A stretch of 64,000 nt of DNA from an uncultured Clostridia bacterium. GTDB taxonomy: Bacteria; Bacillota; Clostridia; Christensenellales; Borkfalkiaceae. The translations under genes were made by a program, and so were the position numbers. A model generated the notes under the pieces. That model did not search any database, was not told the origin of the DNA, and was given only the letters and a program-made list of their open reading frames with translations. Shown in pieces: positions 54,000 to 64,000 of this stretch. The DNA lies in contig CALVUR010000001.1 in NCBI GenBank assembly GCA_944363645.1, positions 62,001 through 126,000 of the forward strand, given 5' to 3'. Within the stretch, counting starts at the first letter, position 1, and each line of letters opens with the position of its first letter.

Positions 54000-54624
54000 T
54001 TTTTATTGATAAAATATATGGATTGAATTTTGCTTCTGTTTTTAAGGTGGTAAATGCGCCGTGTCCGGGGTAAACTTTATAATCTATATCGTCAATAAGT
54101 AGGGCTATAAGTCGATTTATTGAGTTTTTCATGTTTAAATCGCTACCACCGGGAAGGTCTGTTCTGCCGACGGTATTTTTAAATAAAGTGTCGCCTGTGA
54201 ACATTAAATTGTCGATAATAAATGTGCATGAACCTTTAGTGTGCCCTGGCGTTGAAATTACTTTAAACTTAAAATCGCCAACAATCAAATCGCCTTCGTC
54301 AAAGGTTTTATAATCGAAAATTGGCTGATAAGTTGTGCCAACAAATTGAGCAAGTGTGCCTTCGCTTGATTCGATAAGTTTTGAATCTGGTGTGGAAATA
54401 TAGACATCAACACCCATATCACGTGCGCTTTTTACACCGTTTACATGGTCAAAGTGGCAATGAGTGAGTAAAACGCCAACAAGGTTTAAATTTTCACGCT
54501 GTAAAAGGTCTTTAACAATACTAATATCGCCACCTAAATCGATAATCACGCAGTCATTTTTGTCGTTTGCCAAAATGTACATATGGGAATCAAACGGCGT
54601 GTTTTTGGCAACAATTACCCTCAT
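53992..54624 (-). CDS. MBL-fold hydrolase, glyoxalase II-like
   Basis: A 210-residue metallo-beta-lactamase fold protein with THCHFDH (the HxHxDH zinc motif, about 58-64), STPGHTKGSC, FTGDTLFKNTVGRTDLPGG and VYPGHG. This is the short YcbL/GloB-like type that hydrolyses thioesters such as S-lactoylglutathione-type compounds, although Clostridia often lack glutathione, so the substrate is uncertain. It commonly lies between relA and hemZ in Clostridia, as here. Confidence 0.88.
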   Translation of the reverse strand: MRVIVAKNTPFDSHMYILANDKNDCVIIDLGGDISIVKDLLQRENLNLVGVLLTHCHFDHVNGVKSARDMGVDVYISTPDSKLIESSEGTLAQFVGTTYQPIFDYKTFDEGDLIVGDFKFKVISTPGHTKGSCTFIIDNLMFTGDTLFKNTVGRTDLPGGSDLNMKNSINRLIALLIDDIDYKVYPGHGAFTTLKTEAKFNPYILSIKND

Positions 54625-54698
54625 TTTTTCACCTTAAAAAAATAAAAATTATGTGTATAATTATTTATAGTTTTTGAATTTATTACTTATTAAATTTA

Positions 54699-56849
54699 CT
54701 AACCGATTGTACGATAGCAATCTAAAACTTCCGGATGGTCGGTAAGTTTTTTAATAAGCATATCTAAATCTTCTTTTTTGTTAAGTTTTACGGTCATATC
54801 GGCAAGACAGAAGTGATTTTTTAAATCGATTCTGCCATTAAATGACATGATAAATAGACCTAATGCTTGGCAATTTGTAGATACGATAGACATAAGTGGG
54901 GCTTTTTCGGTTGCGGTAACCTTTAAACTTACCACATAACTATCCCCTGACTTACCTGTCCATTCGGCTGGTAAAATTCTTTCGGGGTCTTCGTTTTGCA
55001 TGTTGGGACAGTCCGCACGGTGGACGGTAACGCCCCTACCACGAGATACAAAGCCGATAATGTTGTCGCCCGGCACTGGGTTACAGCAACCAGCAAACCT
55101 TATAAGCAAGCCATCAACGCCCTTTATTGTTACGTCGCCACTCATGTGTGAACGCTTTCTTGTAAGGACATCTTTTGAGGGCAAGTGATCGGGAACGAGC
55201 GGAGTTGCCTTCTTTTCTACATCGATAAACTTATAAATTACCTGTTGAGCGGAAACTGCGCCACAACCAACGGCGGCGTACATTTCGTCAATGGTGTTAA
55301 AGTTAAGTTTTTCAGAAACTCTTTCAAAAGCGGTGTTTGTAAGCAAGGTTGAAAAGTTGTAACCTTTGTTTTTCGCTTGAGTTTCGAGCATAGATTTGCC
55401 AAGTTTAATATGCTCATCAACCATAGTGCGTTTGAAAAATTGCTTAATTTTTGCACGAGTTGAGGTTGAATGGGTAATTTTAAGCCAGTCCCACGAAGGA
55501 CCTTTTGAGTTTTTGTTTGTAATAATTTCAACAATATCGCCCGTTTGAAGTGTTGCATTGAGCGGAACGATTTTGCCGTTTACCTTTGCGCCAACGCACT
55601 TGTTGCCTACTTCGGTATGGATGCGGTAAGCGTAATCTATCGGCGTTGCCCCTTTAGATAAACTTATGACCTCGCCCTTTGGGGTAAAAACCAAAACTTC
55701 TAAATCGTAAATGTCGACCTTAAGCGATTCTACAAACTCGGTAGATTTGACGCCCGGCTGCCATTCCATGACCTCACGTATCCATGAAAGTTTTTTATCA
55801 AAACTGTCTTCGTCGGTCTTGTTTTCTTTATACTTCCAGTGTGCGGCGATACCGTATTCGGCAGTTTTATGCATTTCAAACGTTCTAATTTGAATTTCAA
55901 AAATTTGACCGAAGTCGGTAACGACTGTTGTGTGCAAACTTTGGTATAAATTGGGCTTAGGAATTGCTATATAGTCCTTAATTCTGCCCGGAATTGGTAC
56001 CCATTTTTTATGGATTTTACCTAAAATTTCGTAACATTCGTCAACGGTTTCAACGATAACGCGCACTGCGATAATATCGTAAATTTGTTCAAGAGATTTG
56101 CCCTGCTTTTTCATCTTTTTATAGATGGAATAAAAGTGCTTTCTTCTTCCGATGACTTCGCCTTGAATGTTTGAAGATGCTAAAATTTCCTTAATTTCTT
56201 TAACCGTGGTATCTAAAAACTTTAATTTTTCGTCTACACGGTTGTTTACATTGTTTTCTAAATATTCGTAGGCTTCAGGATCAAGGTATTTTAAACATAA
56301 ATCTTCAAGTTCGCACTTGATGTTTGAGATACCAAGCCTACCGGCAAGCGGTGCGTAAATATCTAATGTTTCGTTTGCCATGGCAAGTTGGCGTGTTTTG
56401 GATAAAAAGTTGAGCGAACGCATGTTGTGTAAGCGGTCGGCAAGTTTTATAATGATTACCCTTATATCGTTTGCCATTGAAACGAAAATCTTTTTAAAGT
56501 TTTCGGCTTGCTCTTCTTTTTTGGACTTAAATTCGATTTTTTCAAGTTTAGTAACGCCTTGAACGAGCGTTAAAATTTCATCACCGAACTCACGCAAAAT
56601 ATCACCTTCGGAAACCGAGGTGTCTTCGATAGTGTCGTGCAAAAATGCGGCGCAAATTGTGGAATAGTCCATGCCTAAATCGATTAAGATCTTAGAAACG
56701 GCGCAAGGGTGAATAAAATAATCTTCGCCCGATGCCCTTTTTTGACCTTCGTGTGCAGATTTGGCAAAATAAAACGCCTTTTGTATGACCGAACACTCAT
56801 TTTCAGCATATTGAGTTTTAATTTGTTCTAAAATCTCTTGCTCGCACAT
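54699..56849 (-). CDS. relA: Bifunctional (p)ppGpp synthetase/hydrolase
   Basis: A 716-residue long RSH protein. The HD hydrolase domain (about 30-185) keeps YFIHPCAVSKIL, HDTIEDT and KLADRLHNM, so hydrolysis is likely. The synthetase domain (about 230-350) has GRRKHFYSIYKKM, DIIAVRVI and PNLYQSLHTTV. A TGS domain (VFTPKGEVISLSKGATPIDYAYRIHTEVG), a helical/zinc-finger region with GCCNPVPGD and a C-terminal ACT domain follow. It makes and destroys the stringent alarmone on ribosome stalling. Confidence 0.97.
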   Translation of the reverse strand: MCEQEILEQIKTQYAENECSVIQKAFYFAKSAHEGQKRASGEDYFIHPCAVSKILIDLGMDYSTICAAFLHDTIEDTSVSEGDILREFGDEILTLVQGVTKLEKIEFKSKKEEQAENFKKIFVSMANDIRVIIIKLADRLHNMRSLNFLSKTRQLAMANETLDIYAPLAGRLGISNIKCELEDLCLKYLDPEAYEYLENNVNNRVDEKLKFLDTTVKEIKEILASSNIQGEVIGRRKHFYSIYKKMKKQGKSLEQIYDIIAVRVIVETVDECYEILGKIHKKWVPIPGRIKDYIAIPKPNLYQSLHTTVVTDFGQIFEIQIRTFEMHKTAEYGIAAHWKYKENKTDEDSFDKKLSWIREVMEWQPGVKSTEFVESLKVDIYDLEVLVFTPKGEVISLSKGATPIDYAYRIHTEVGNKCVGAKVNGKIVPLNATLQTGDIVEIITNKNSKGPSWDWLKITHSTSTRAKIKQFFKRTMVDEHIKLGKSMLETQAKNKGYNFSTLLTNTAFERVSEKLNFNTIDEMYAAVGCGAVSAQQVIYKFIDVEKKATPLVPDHLPSKDVLTRKRSHMSGDVTIKGVDGLLIRFAGCCNPVPGDNIIGFVSRGRGVTVHRADCPNMQNEDPERILPAEWTGKSGDSYVVSLKVTATEKAPLMSIVSTNCQALGLFIMSFNGRIDLKNHFCLADMTVKLNKKEDLDMLIKKLTDHPEVLDCYRTIG

Positions 56850-56952
56850 ACTAAACTAAACTTAATTCCCTTTAAAAATAAGGTAAATTTAAAAATTTAT
56901 ATTACTTAATTATATATTACTTAAAAATTGCGTATTTGAAAAGTAATTTTTG

Positions 56953-59244
56953 TTAATTTTGCAATTTTTCCACTTCGGTGTATATTTTTGAAGCGGACAA
57001 ACTGCTTTTAATTGAATCGTTATAACGTAATTCGCCACGACTGAATTTGAAAATGCCTAACTCTAAAAATACTTCAAGCACAAAGACCGTTTGATATTTA
57101 TTGTAACCAATATCGCAATTTTTTGCGAATTCTATTGAGTTATTTGATGGTGCACGGTCGTATTTTTTGAGCCTACGGAAAATTTCTGTAAATGTTTCCT
57201 TTGAAACATCTAAACTTGAGTAGTCAAAAGCCCAATCGGTGCGGTTTATAAATGTTTCTGTTATATTTTCGTTATAGTAAACCGTGCCAAGCGGTCTATC
57301 AAGGTAAACTATTTTTTTGTAACCGCTGAAAATAGGTTCTTTTAAGCCTATTACCACATTGTTTACTAAATTTTTGCCAGAAGTCGTGTATAAATACCTA
57401 TCTATCCCTTGTAAGTTGGGGTATTTTTGCAAGGTATCAATGTTATAAGCCACGTAAAGTGTGCCAAAATGCTCTTTTTCGGTGGTCTCAACAACCTTTT
57501 TGGTCATATCGCTTGAGATATATAAAAAGTCGTCATTATCGTTTAAAGCGGTAATTAAACTTTCCCTAAAACCGCAAAGTTTTGCGCCGGGCGTTGAACT
57601 TATAACATATTCTACATCCCTTACATAGCCTTTTAAAGATTCTTCGTGCCTAAATACTGCGATATTTGGCTCGAACAAAATGTGCTTTTCAAAAGGTAAA
57701 TCAAGCATGGGCTTACTTGAAAGTGCGTTAAAATAAAGCATTTCAATATAGTCTGTTTTGATTGCCAAGTGGGGTGAGCCCATTTTGATTGGGGTAGATT
57801 TTGTGTTTCTTGTGGAAATTGCAAAGATAGGTTTTTTGTTGGCTGTGCCAAAAGGCTCTAACCGATTTAACTCTTTGGCAAGTTCCAAAGTAAAGTTACT
57901 TTGTATCAATAAATCGGCATTTTTTTGTGGCTTAAAGCATTCATAAGAAAAGTTTTCGTCAACGTACTTTTCAAGCGCACTTTTAAATGCCTCGAAATTT
58001 TCAATATCACATGATACGCCCGCCGCCTGTGAGTGTCCGCCAAAATCAGTTAAATACTGCTTACAACTGCTGATTGCATCAAAGATGTTGATGCTTTCAA
58101 CCGACCTTGCAGAGCCGTGTAATTTGCCGTTATTGTTGACAAACAAAATGACGGGGCGTGAAAATTCTTCAACAAGTTTTGAAGCGATTATGCCAACCAA
58201 ACCACCATTCCAACTATCGTCTTGCATGATGATAATTTTCTTGTTATATGATGTCTGTACAAGTTTTTCACGCGCGCTTTTATAAAGGTTATCGCACTCT
58301 ATTTGGCGGGTTTGATTGTAGGCGTTAAGTTTAAGCGAAAGTTGCTCTATAAGCCCGTTATCGCTTGAAATCATAAGTTTTAAAGCAGAGTCTGCATCGC
58401 CCATTCTGCCGGCGGCATTTATCCTTGGGGCGATAACATATGCTAAACTTGTAGAGTTTACATCACGCACATTTGATATGGCAATAAGTTCTTTTATCGC
58501 CTTTGAGCATTGACCGCTTTTTATAAGTTTAATGCCTTCATAAACGATATCACGGTTTTCTAAAACAAGTGGCATACTGTCGGCGATTGTGGCGATTGCT
58601 GTGTAATCTAAATACTTATAAGCACGCTCACCTAAAAGTGCGCAAGCAATTTTGAAGGCAACACCAGCACCGCAAAGCCCATCAAAGCCGTATTCGCTTG
58701 GTATTTTGCAGTTTACCACAATGGTATCGGGTAAAAGGTCGGGAAGTTCGTGGTGGTCGGTAACGATAACATCGACTGCCAAATCTTTTAAATATTCTAC
58801 TTCTTTATACCCACTAATACCGCAGTCAACTGTGATAACGAGTGAAGGAAGATATTTTTCCATTAAATTATCGATATTTTCCACCGATAAGCCGTAACCA
58901 GATGTGCGTTCTGGCACGAAAGGAATTGCATTTATGCCGTATTCGGTAAGTGCCAAATACATAATTGAAGTTGCACAAATACCGTCGGCATCATAGTCGC
59001 CGTAAACGACAACTACTTCTTCATCTTCTTTCGCCTGTTTTAACCTTTCAACCGTTTCTTTAACGCCTTTAAGTTTGAAAGGGTCGATAAAGTGGTGTTT
59101 ACCGGGGTTTAAAAAATATTCGATATCGCTATCTTCTACGATACCACGGCTTACCAAAATTGCGGCGGTTTCGGGATGTAAGTGAAAGCGAGTTGAGATT
59201 TCACGTATTAAGTTGTCATTTAGTGTATTGATACGGAAATTCAT
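56953..59244 (-). CDS. recJ: Single-stranded-DNA exonuclease RecJ
   Basis: A 763-residue RecJ; start at 59244 (MNFRINTLNDN) after GGGGG, as a longer frame to 59337 lacks a binding site. Core motifs: VVVYGDYDADGICAT (about 83-97), TVDCGISG, VIVTDHHELPD (DHH, about 160-170), GAGVAFKI, and DHHA1 motif GGHSQAAGVS later. An extra C-terminal domain of about 200 residues, common in Firmicutes, is present. It digests ssDNA 5' to 3' in recombination and mismatch repair. It lies between secF and relA; the apt gene often found here is missing. Confidence 0.95.
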   Translation of the reverse strand: MNFRINTLNDNLIREISTRFHLHPETAAILVSRGIVEDSDIEYFLNPGKHHFIDPFKLKGVKETVERLKQAKEDEEVVVVYGDYDADGICATSIMYLALTEYGINAIPFVPERTSGYGLSVENIDNLMEKYLPSLVITVDCGISGYKEVEYLKDLAVDVIVTDHHELPDLLPDTIVVNCKIPSEYGFDGLCGAGVAFKIACALLGERAYKYLDYTAIATIADSMPLVLENRDIVYEGIKLIKSGQCSKAIKELIAISNVRDVNSTSLAYVIAPRINAAGRMGDADSALKLMISSDNGLIEQLSLKLNAYNQTRQIECDNLYKSAREKLVQTSYNKKIIIMQDDSWNGGLVGIIASKLVEEFSRPVILFVNNNGKLHGSARSVESINIFDAISSCKQYLTDFGGHSQAAGVSCDIENFEAFKSALEKYVDENFSYECFKPQKNADLLIQSNFTLELAKELNRLEPFGTANKKPIFAISTRNTKSTPIKMGSPHLAIKTDYIEMLYFNALSSKPMLDLPFEKHILFEPNIAVFRHEESLKGYVRDVEYVISSTPGAKLCGFRESLITALNDNDDFLYISSDMTKKVVETTEKEHFGTLYVAYNIDTLQKYPNLQGIDRYLYTTSGKNLVNNVVIGLKEPIFSGYKKIVYLDRPLGTVYYNENITETFINRTDWAFDYSSLDVSKETFTEIFRRLKKYDRAPSNNSIEFAKNCDIGYNKYQTVFVLEVFLELGIFKFSRGELRYNDSIKSSLSASKIYTEVEKLQN

Positions 59245-59278
59245 TTTAACCCCCGTGTTATTTTTATTAAAAATTATG

Positions 59279-59336
59279 GCGGACGACATACATCGCCCGC
59301 CTAAAAAATCCAATTTATTTGCGGAGTTTGTCCGCA
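59279..59336 (-). other. Tandem hairpins between secF and recJ
   Basis: TGCGGA/TCCGCA (59320-59336) and GGCGG/CCGCC with CGA/TCG inside (59279-59302). Only short T-rich stretches follow on the minus strand, so partial termination or RNA processing between secF and recJ is possible. Confidence 0.45.
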
Positions 59337-59353
59337 TTTATTTAATCAACTTA

Positions 59354-60391
59354 TCAGGAATCTTGTTTAACAGGGCCATTAGCGTTGGAAACTTTTTTTG
59401 ATTTACCCTTTTTACCAATCTTTCTAAATTGTACCCAAAGTGCAGGTGCAATAACGATTGATGAAATTGTACCAGCAACTAAACCGAAGATAATGGGGAG
59501 AATGAATTCTTGAATTGTAGTTACACTTAAAATTGCAAGGAATACAACCATTATCAATGTGGTAAGTGTTGACAAAATGTTTACAACAAGAGTGATACGA
59601 ATGGCTTTATTTGCGATTTCCTTATCCGTTCTTTCAGCAGCGTTAGCAAGTTTGAGTTCTGCCCTTACCCTGTCGAAAATAACGATTGTAGCGTTGATTG
59701 AGTAACCGATAATTGTAATAACTGCAGCGATGAACGTTGAGTTGATGGTTACGTTGAAGATGGACATTAAGGCAAACATGATAAGTACGTCGTGTGCAAG
59801 TGCGCATACAGCAGCGAGTGCCGAACTGAATGTGAACCTGATTACGATGTAAATAAGCATTACAACAATAGCAACGATAATTGCGAGAATTGCAGACTTA
59901 ATAAGTTGACCACTTGCTGTTTCGCCTACTGCGTAAGCCCTAATATCAGTCAAATCTAATTCAAGGCCTAAAGTGTCAGTTGCATATCTAAATAATTCAC
60001 CGCAAAGGTCTTGGTCGCTTTCGCTTGTATAGATTTCTAAAAGGAAAGCCTTTTCGTCAGTGATTGTTTTGCCGTAGCGTTCATAACTTAAACGAATTTC
60101 GTAAATGTAACCTTCGTTTGCGTTAGTTTCTTGAACATCACCGTTTACACGATAACCTTGTTCAGTGATAACACCAACAATGGCTTCTTGATTATCTTTA
60201 CTGATTTGAGCATCGCTTGTGATTTCGATTGTAGCACCACCAGTGAAGTCAATACCGAAGTTTAAGAATGTATCGCCGTTTGATACACGTACTACACCGA
60301 AAACAACACCAGCAATGATAACGAGTGCAGCAAGGATGGCAACATATTTAAACTTTTCAACTATTTTAGCGTCTTTTGGAAGTTTTTTCAT
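59354..60391 (-). CDS. secF: Protein-export membrane protein SecF
   Basis: A 345-residue SecF; start ATG at 60391 after GGAGG with 9 bases spacing; it directly follows secD by 1 base. Six membrane helices with a periplasm-side P1 domain (about 45-145) after the first helix. The family motif FGIDFTGGATIEI is at about 36-48, and YSINATIVIFDRVRAEL is in the fourth/fifth helix region. SecDF uses the proton or sodium gradient to pull exported proteins across the membrane. Confidence 0.96.
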   Translation of the reverse strand: MKKLPKDAKIVEKFKYVAILAALVIIAGVVFGVVRVSNGDTFLNFGIDFTGGATIEITSDAQISKDNQEAIVGVITEQGYRVNGDVQETNANEGYIYEIRLSYERYGKTITDEKAFLLEIYTSESDQDLCGELFRYATDTLGLELDLTDIRAYAVGETASGQLIKSAILAIIVAIVVMLIYIVIRFTFSSALAAVCALAHDVLIMFALMSIFNVTINSTFIAAVITIIGYSINATIVIFDRVRAELKLANAAERTDKEIANKAIRITLVVNILSTLTTLIMVVFLAILSVTTIQEFILPIIFGLVAGTISSIVIAPALWVQFRKIGKKGKSKKVSNANGPVKQDS

Positions 60392-60392
60392 A

Positions 60393-61664
60393 TTATTCAA
60401 CCTCCTTTTTTAAGTTGAAGAATTTTTCCTTGTTTTCGGTTAATGGATACATTACCTTTAAGTACCATCTTGTAAATACAAGTGACATTAAAAGTGAAAG
60501 TGCGATACCTACAAGCAAGGTAATTGCAAAGCCTTTGATTGTACCTGGACATAAGATCCATAATACGATTGCAGCCAAAATTGTGGTGATGTTGGAGTCG
60601 ATAATCGTCCATAACGCCGTTTTAAAGCCTGCGTCGAAAGCGGTGTTAATCTTACCTTCTTTATACGATGCTTTAATTCTTTCAAAAATAACGATGTTAG
60701 CATCGACAGCCATACCGATTGATAAAACGATACCTGCCAAACCAGGTAATGTTAATTGTACGTTTGGAATAACTGCGAGTAAAATGATATAGCAGAATGT
60801 GTAAAGTAAAAGTGAGATACTTGAAGCAAGACCCATTGCACGGTAGACAACTATCATTAAAATAAAGATAACGAGCATAGCAATACCAGCAGCCATGATG
60901 GTTGTTGTGATTGCAGTTTCGCCTAAACGTGCAGAGATGCTTCTTGATTCACTGATTTCGTATTCAATAGGAAGTGTACCACTTTTAATTACTGATGCGA
61001 TTGCTTCAGCAGAATCGTAGTCATCATAACCAGTGATTTCAGCAGAACTGTTGGTGATTTGTTCGGTAACTTGAGGACTTGAAACCAATGTATCGCCTAA
61101 ATAGATGTACATTAAGTTGTCTTCCATATCCTTGATTACGTTTGTTGCGTTACTGAATTTTTCAATACCTGAGTTTGTAAATTCAAGTACAACAACATAA
61201 CCGTTGTTAGGATCGTAACTTACGTAAGCGTCCTTAATATCGTCTTCACCATTTAAATATTCGTGCTTGGTGCTATCTTGGAATGATAATGTACCGGTGT
61301 TACCGATGATTTGTAAAATTTCATCAGCGTTGTCTACTTCAGGTACTTCAATCCTGATACGGTCGCCATCTTGTCTTGAGATTGTTGCTTCGGTAAAGCC
61401 CTTGTCGTCAAGACGAGTACGCAAAATTTCCATTGCGCTTTCAATCTTTTGGTTAGCCGTTGCCTCATCGTCTGTTGAGTCAACGGTTGGTGTTAAAACT
61501 ACGTAATAGCCGCCCGATAAGTCAATGCCCTTTCCGATAAGGCTGATTATCGAATTGTACTGTTTTGTTTTTCCAACCGGAAAACTTGCCAAGCATAAAA
61601 CGCCCATTACAGCAAGTAAAACAACTGTGAGTACAAGTACGACTATTGATTTCTTCTTGCTCAT
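60393..61664 (-). CDS. secD: Protein-export membrane protein SecD
   Basis: A 423-residue SecD with one N-terminal helix, the large extracytoplasmic P1 head (about 35-250; LIGKGIDLSGGYYVVL, then RTRLDDKGFTEATISRQDGDRIRIEVP) and five C-terminal helices with GMAVDANIVIFERIK. SD AGGAGG and a consensus promoter lie upstream. SecD and SecF are separate proteins here, unlike the fused SecDF of Bacillus. Confidence 0.96.
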   Translation of the reverse strand: MSKKKSIVVLVLTVVLLAVMGVLCLASFPVGKTKQYNSIISLIGKGIDLSGGYYVVLTPTVDSTDDEATANQKIESAMEILRTRLDDKGFTEATISRQDGDRIRIEVPEVDNADEILQIIGNTGTLSFQDSTKHEYLNGEDDIKDAYVSYDPNNGYVVVLEFTNSGIEKFSNATNVIKDMEDNLMYIYLGDTLVSSPQVTEQITNSSAEITGYDDYDSAEAIASVIKSGTLPIEYEISESRSISARLGETAITTTIMAAGIAMLVIFILMIVVYRAMGLASSISLLLYTFCYIILLAVIPNVQLTLPGLAGIVLSIGMAVDANIVIFERIKASYKEGKINTAFDAGFKTALWTIIDSNITTILAAIVLWILCPGTIKGFAITLLVGIALSLLMSLVFTRWYLKVMYPLTENKEKFFNLKKEVE

Positions 61665-61753
61665 TATAGCCTCCTGATATTTGGGTAAGTCTTACTTACA
61701 CGCCAATTTGGCGGTGCGTATTTTAGGGTATTCCACCTTACATACGCTTTTAT
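61665..61753 (-). promoter_or_regulatory. secD leader with two small hairpins
   Basis: CGCCAAATTGGCG (61701-61713) and GTAAGTAAGACTTAC (61685-61699) are inverted repeats in the mRNA leader before the secD Shine-Dalgarno sequence. No coding frame is seen, including no six-cysteine peptide gene. Confidence 0.4.
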
Positions 61754-61782
61754 ATTATATTATTTTAATTTTAATAAGTCAA
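61754..61782 (-). promoter_or_regulatory. Promoter of secD-secF
   Basis: Minus strand TTGACT (61777-61782), 17 bases, TATAAT (61754-61759): near-perfect consensus. Confidence 0.8.
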
Positions 61783-61811
61783 TAATTTTAAACGGCTTTT
61801 TTATATTACAC

Positions 61812-61852
61812 AAACAAAAAATGCAAACTTTTTTCGCCGTTTGCATTTTTTA
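61812..61852. terminator. Terminator between TIGR04086 and secD genes
   Basis: AAAAATGCAAAC (about 61817-61828) pairs with GTTTGCATTTTT (about 61839-61850). T-run on either strand, so bidirectional. Confidence 0.78.
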
Positions 61853-61866
61853 ACCCTTTTATATAA

Positions 61867-62232
61867 CTAATTTTGCTTATTTTTTAAATTTGTAACCAAA
61901 ATTCCGCCGATTGCGCCAACTATTATCAAAAACAAAATATCGACAAAAAACCAAAGGTTTATCGCTAAATTTTTTCCGATTATGCCGAAAATTAGGCTTG
62001 TAATTACCGAGTAAATTGCGCCGATTATTGAGCCGAAAATTATGCCTTTTTCACTAACGGAAATCAAAATTGCAACCATTAAGCAAATGACTTTTATCAC
62101 CTGATTTATTGGCTTTATTACACCGCTACTTAGCCCCGTAGCCTTAACAATTAGTGCAAAAATTAGTTCAAGTCCCAAAGTAAGCGCAACACCCACAACA
62201 ATGCCGGTCATTAAATTTATTGTCTTTTTCAC
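61867..62232 (-). CDS. TIGR04086 (YrzE-like) membrane protein
   Basis: A 121-residue protein with four membrane helices (starts MKKTINLMTGIVVGVALTLG), of a family found beside yajC in many Clostridia, where a SCIFF peptide gene often follows; none is seen here. The start codon is GTG at 62232 with GGAGG 8 bases before it, but that GGAGG lies in the 3' arm of the hairpin that ends the yajC unit. Function unknown. Confidence 0.82.
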   Translation of the reverse strand: MKKTINLMTGIVVGVALTLGLELIFALIVKATGLSSGVIKPINQVIKVICLMVAILISVSEKGIIFGSIIGAIYSVITSLIFGIIGKNLAINLWFFVDILFLIIVGAIGGILVTNLKNKQN

Positions 62233-62235
62233 TAA

Positions 62236-62278
62236 AAAAACCTCCGCAAAAACTAATTTATTTTATGCGAAGGTTTTT
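62236..62278 (-). terminator. yajC terminator containing the next gene's Shine-Dalgarno
   Basis: On the minus strand a 13-bp stem (arms 62278-62266 and 62248-62236, one G-U pair) with 17-base loop is followed by a T-run. The 3' arm carries GGAGG, the ribosome binding site of the TIGR04086 gene. When the hairpin forms, transcription should stop, or in readthrough RNA the site is hidden. Confidence 0.75.
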
Positions 62279-62343
62279 ATTAAAAATGTTAAAATTTGCC
62301 CTTATTTACGGCAATTTTTTATCTAAATTTGTTAAATTTTAAG

Positions 62344-62853
62344 TTAATTTTGTTGATCACCGTTTGTTTCGGTTGTTTCTTTAACTTCTTCAACTTGTTC
62401 GTTTTGGCTTTCTGCGTTTTCTTTTGCTTCTTCAGCCTTGATTGCTTCTTCAAAAGTCATTTGATTTTTTGGTTGTTCGTAAACATCTGTTTCAGCAGTT
62501 TGGCTAATAGGTTCTTCAACTTGGCTGATTGCTGTTTTAAGGAAAGTAACGTAACTTATGTTGTCGCCGTAGCCTGTTTTGATTGTAACAAGATCTTTTT
62601 CGTCGTCTACATTAACAACTTCGCCATACAACATACCGATTGTTGTAACACGTGCACCAACGCCCAATTTTGCCATTTTTTCTTCTTGCATCTTGCGATA
62701 TTTTTTGTTTCTAAAATAACTTGGTACAATAAGAACAACGATTAAAAGAGCGAATACTATCCAAATTACCCATGAAGGCAAGCCTGTTGGTTGCGCTTGT
62801 GATGAACTTGAACCACTTGTTACGCTTTCCGCTAATAAATTTAAAAAATACAT
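62344..62853 (-). CDS. yajC: SecDF-associated subunit YajC
   Basis: A 169-residue YajC: one membrane helix (about 27-47, LPSWVIWIVFALLIVVLIVP) followed by the family core YRKMQEEKMAKLGVGARVTTIGMLYGEVV. An acidic Glu/Gln-rich tail (about 110-169) extends beyond the usual size of about 100. It lies between tgt and secD, the conserved order. SD GGAG precedes the ATG. Confidence 0.93.
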   Translation of the reverse strand: MYFLNLLAESVTSGSSSSQAQPTGLPSWVIWIVFALLIVVLIVPSYFRNKKYRKMQEEKMAKLGVGARVTTIGMLYGEVVNVDDEKDLVTIKTGYGDNISYVTFLKTAISQVEEPISQTAETDVYEQPKNQMTFEEAIKAEEAKENAESQNEQVEEVKETTETNGDQQN

Positions 62854-63014
62854 TTTGATCTCCTTTAAAATTAGGTTTATTTAAAATGGTTTTTAAGTGC
62901 AAAAACACTCAAAACAATATGATTTTTGACAATTTTGAAAAATTTGTACAATTTATCAATATGGTACTAAATTTTATTACAATTTGCAAGCAAAATTTTA
63001 GATTTTAATGGGTT

Positions 63015-64000
<986 letters not shown>

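Noticed and set aside
59245-59337. N-terminal extension of RecJ
   Set aside because: No binding site, not RecJ-like; the ATG at 59244 has GGGGG at proper spacing.

Overview
The window is AT-rich (by eye about one third G+C), densely coded, and 41 of its 48 recognisable protein genes lie on the minus strand. The gene set (DnaD-type and DnaI-type primosome proteins, CdaA, HemZ, RelA, a YajC/TIGR04086/SecDF block, LplB/LplC-type sugar permeases, DUF4127 proteins) points to a Gram-positive bacterium of the class Clostridia, most likely an uncultured gut lineage. I cannot name the genus. No tRNA, rRNA, CRISPR array, transposase or phage gene was seen.

Layout. 1-16,148 is mostly housekeeping: a 5' fragment of oligoendopeptidase F, DegV, signal peptidase I, a hydrolase-like protein without the usual serine nucleophile, an empty AT-rich gap, DnaD-like and DnaI-like primosome genes (plus strand), CdaA with a 36-residue membrane protein, HolA-ComEC-MBL, a probable 6S RNA (plus strand), ApeB-EngB-Lon. 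An SDR oxidoreductase (plus) diverges from lon.

17,196-48,546 is a carbohydrate-use region. One gene series (minus strand, 35,749 to 19,511) encodes a large repeat-containing lipoprotein, an LplA/B/C-type importer without its ATPase, DUF4127, GH31, an Ig-like lipoprotein, an exported GDPD-family phosphodiesterase, a GH26-like lipoprotein and NanE; a GH36 alpha-galactosidase follows with its own promoter. A second series (47,403 to 37,594) encodes an exported phosphodiester glycosidase, an SGNH hydrolase, a second DUF4127, a ROK kinase, GH20, GH31 and a GNAT-like protein. A MurR/RpiR regulator lies between the two, and similar 15-bp palindromes occur at its own promoter, at the second operon's promoter and in the gap ahead of the first series. 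The combination of two phosphodiester-cleaving families, alpha-galactosidase, two GH31 enzymes, hexosaminidase, NanE and a ROK kinase suggests use of a phosphodiester-containing glycopolymer; wall teichoic acid is my leading but unproven guess.

48,636-64,000 returns to housekeeping: an exonuclease/phosphatase-family protein, Pnp-RpsO, HemZ-MBL-RelA-RecJ-SecF-SecD, TIGR04086, YajC and the 3' part of Tgt. Points of interest include a terminator that contains the next gene's Shine-Dalgarno sequence, and a 28-nt repeat that begins exactly at the stop codons of two unrelated genes.
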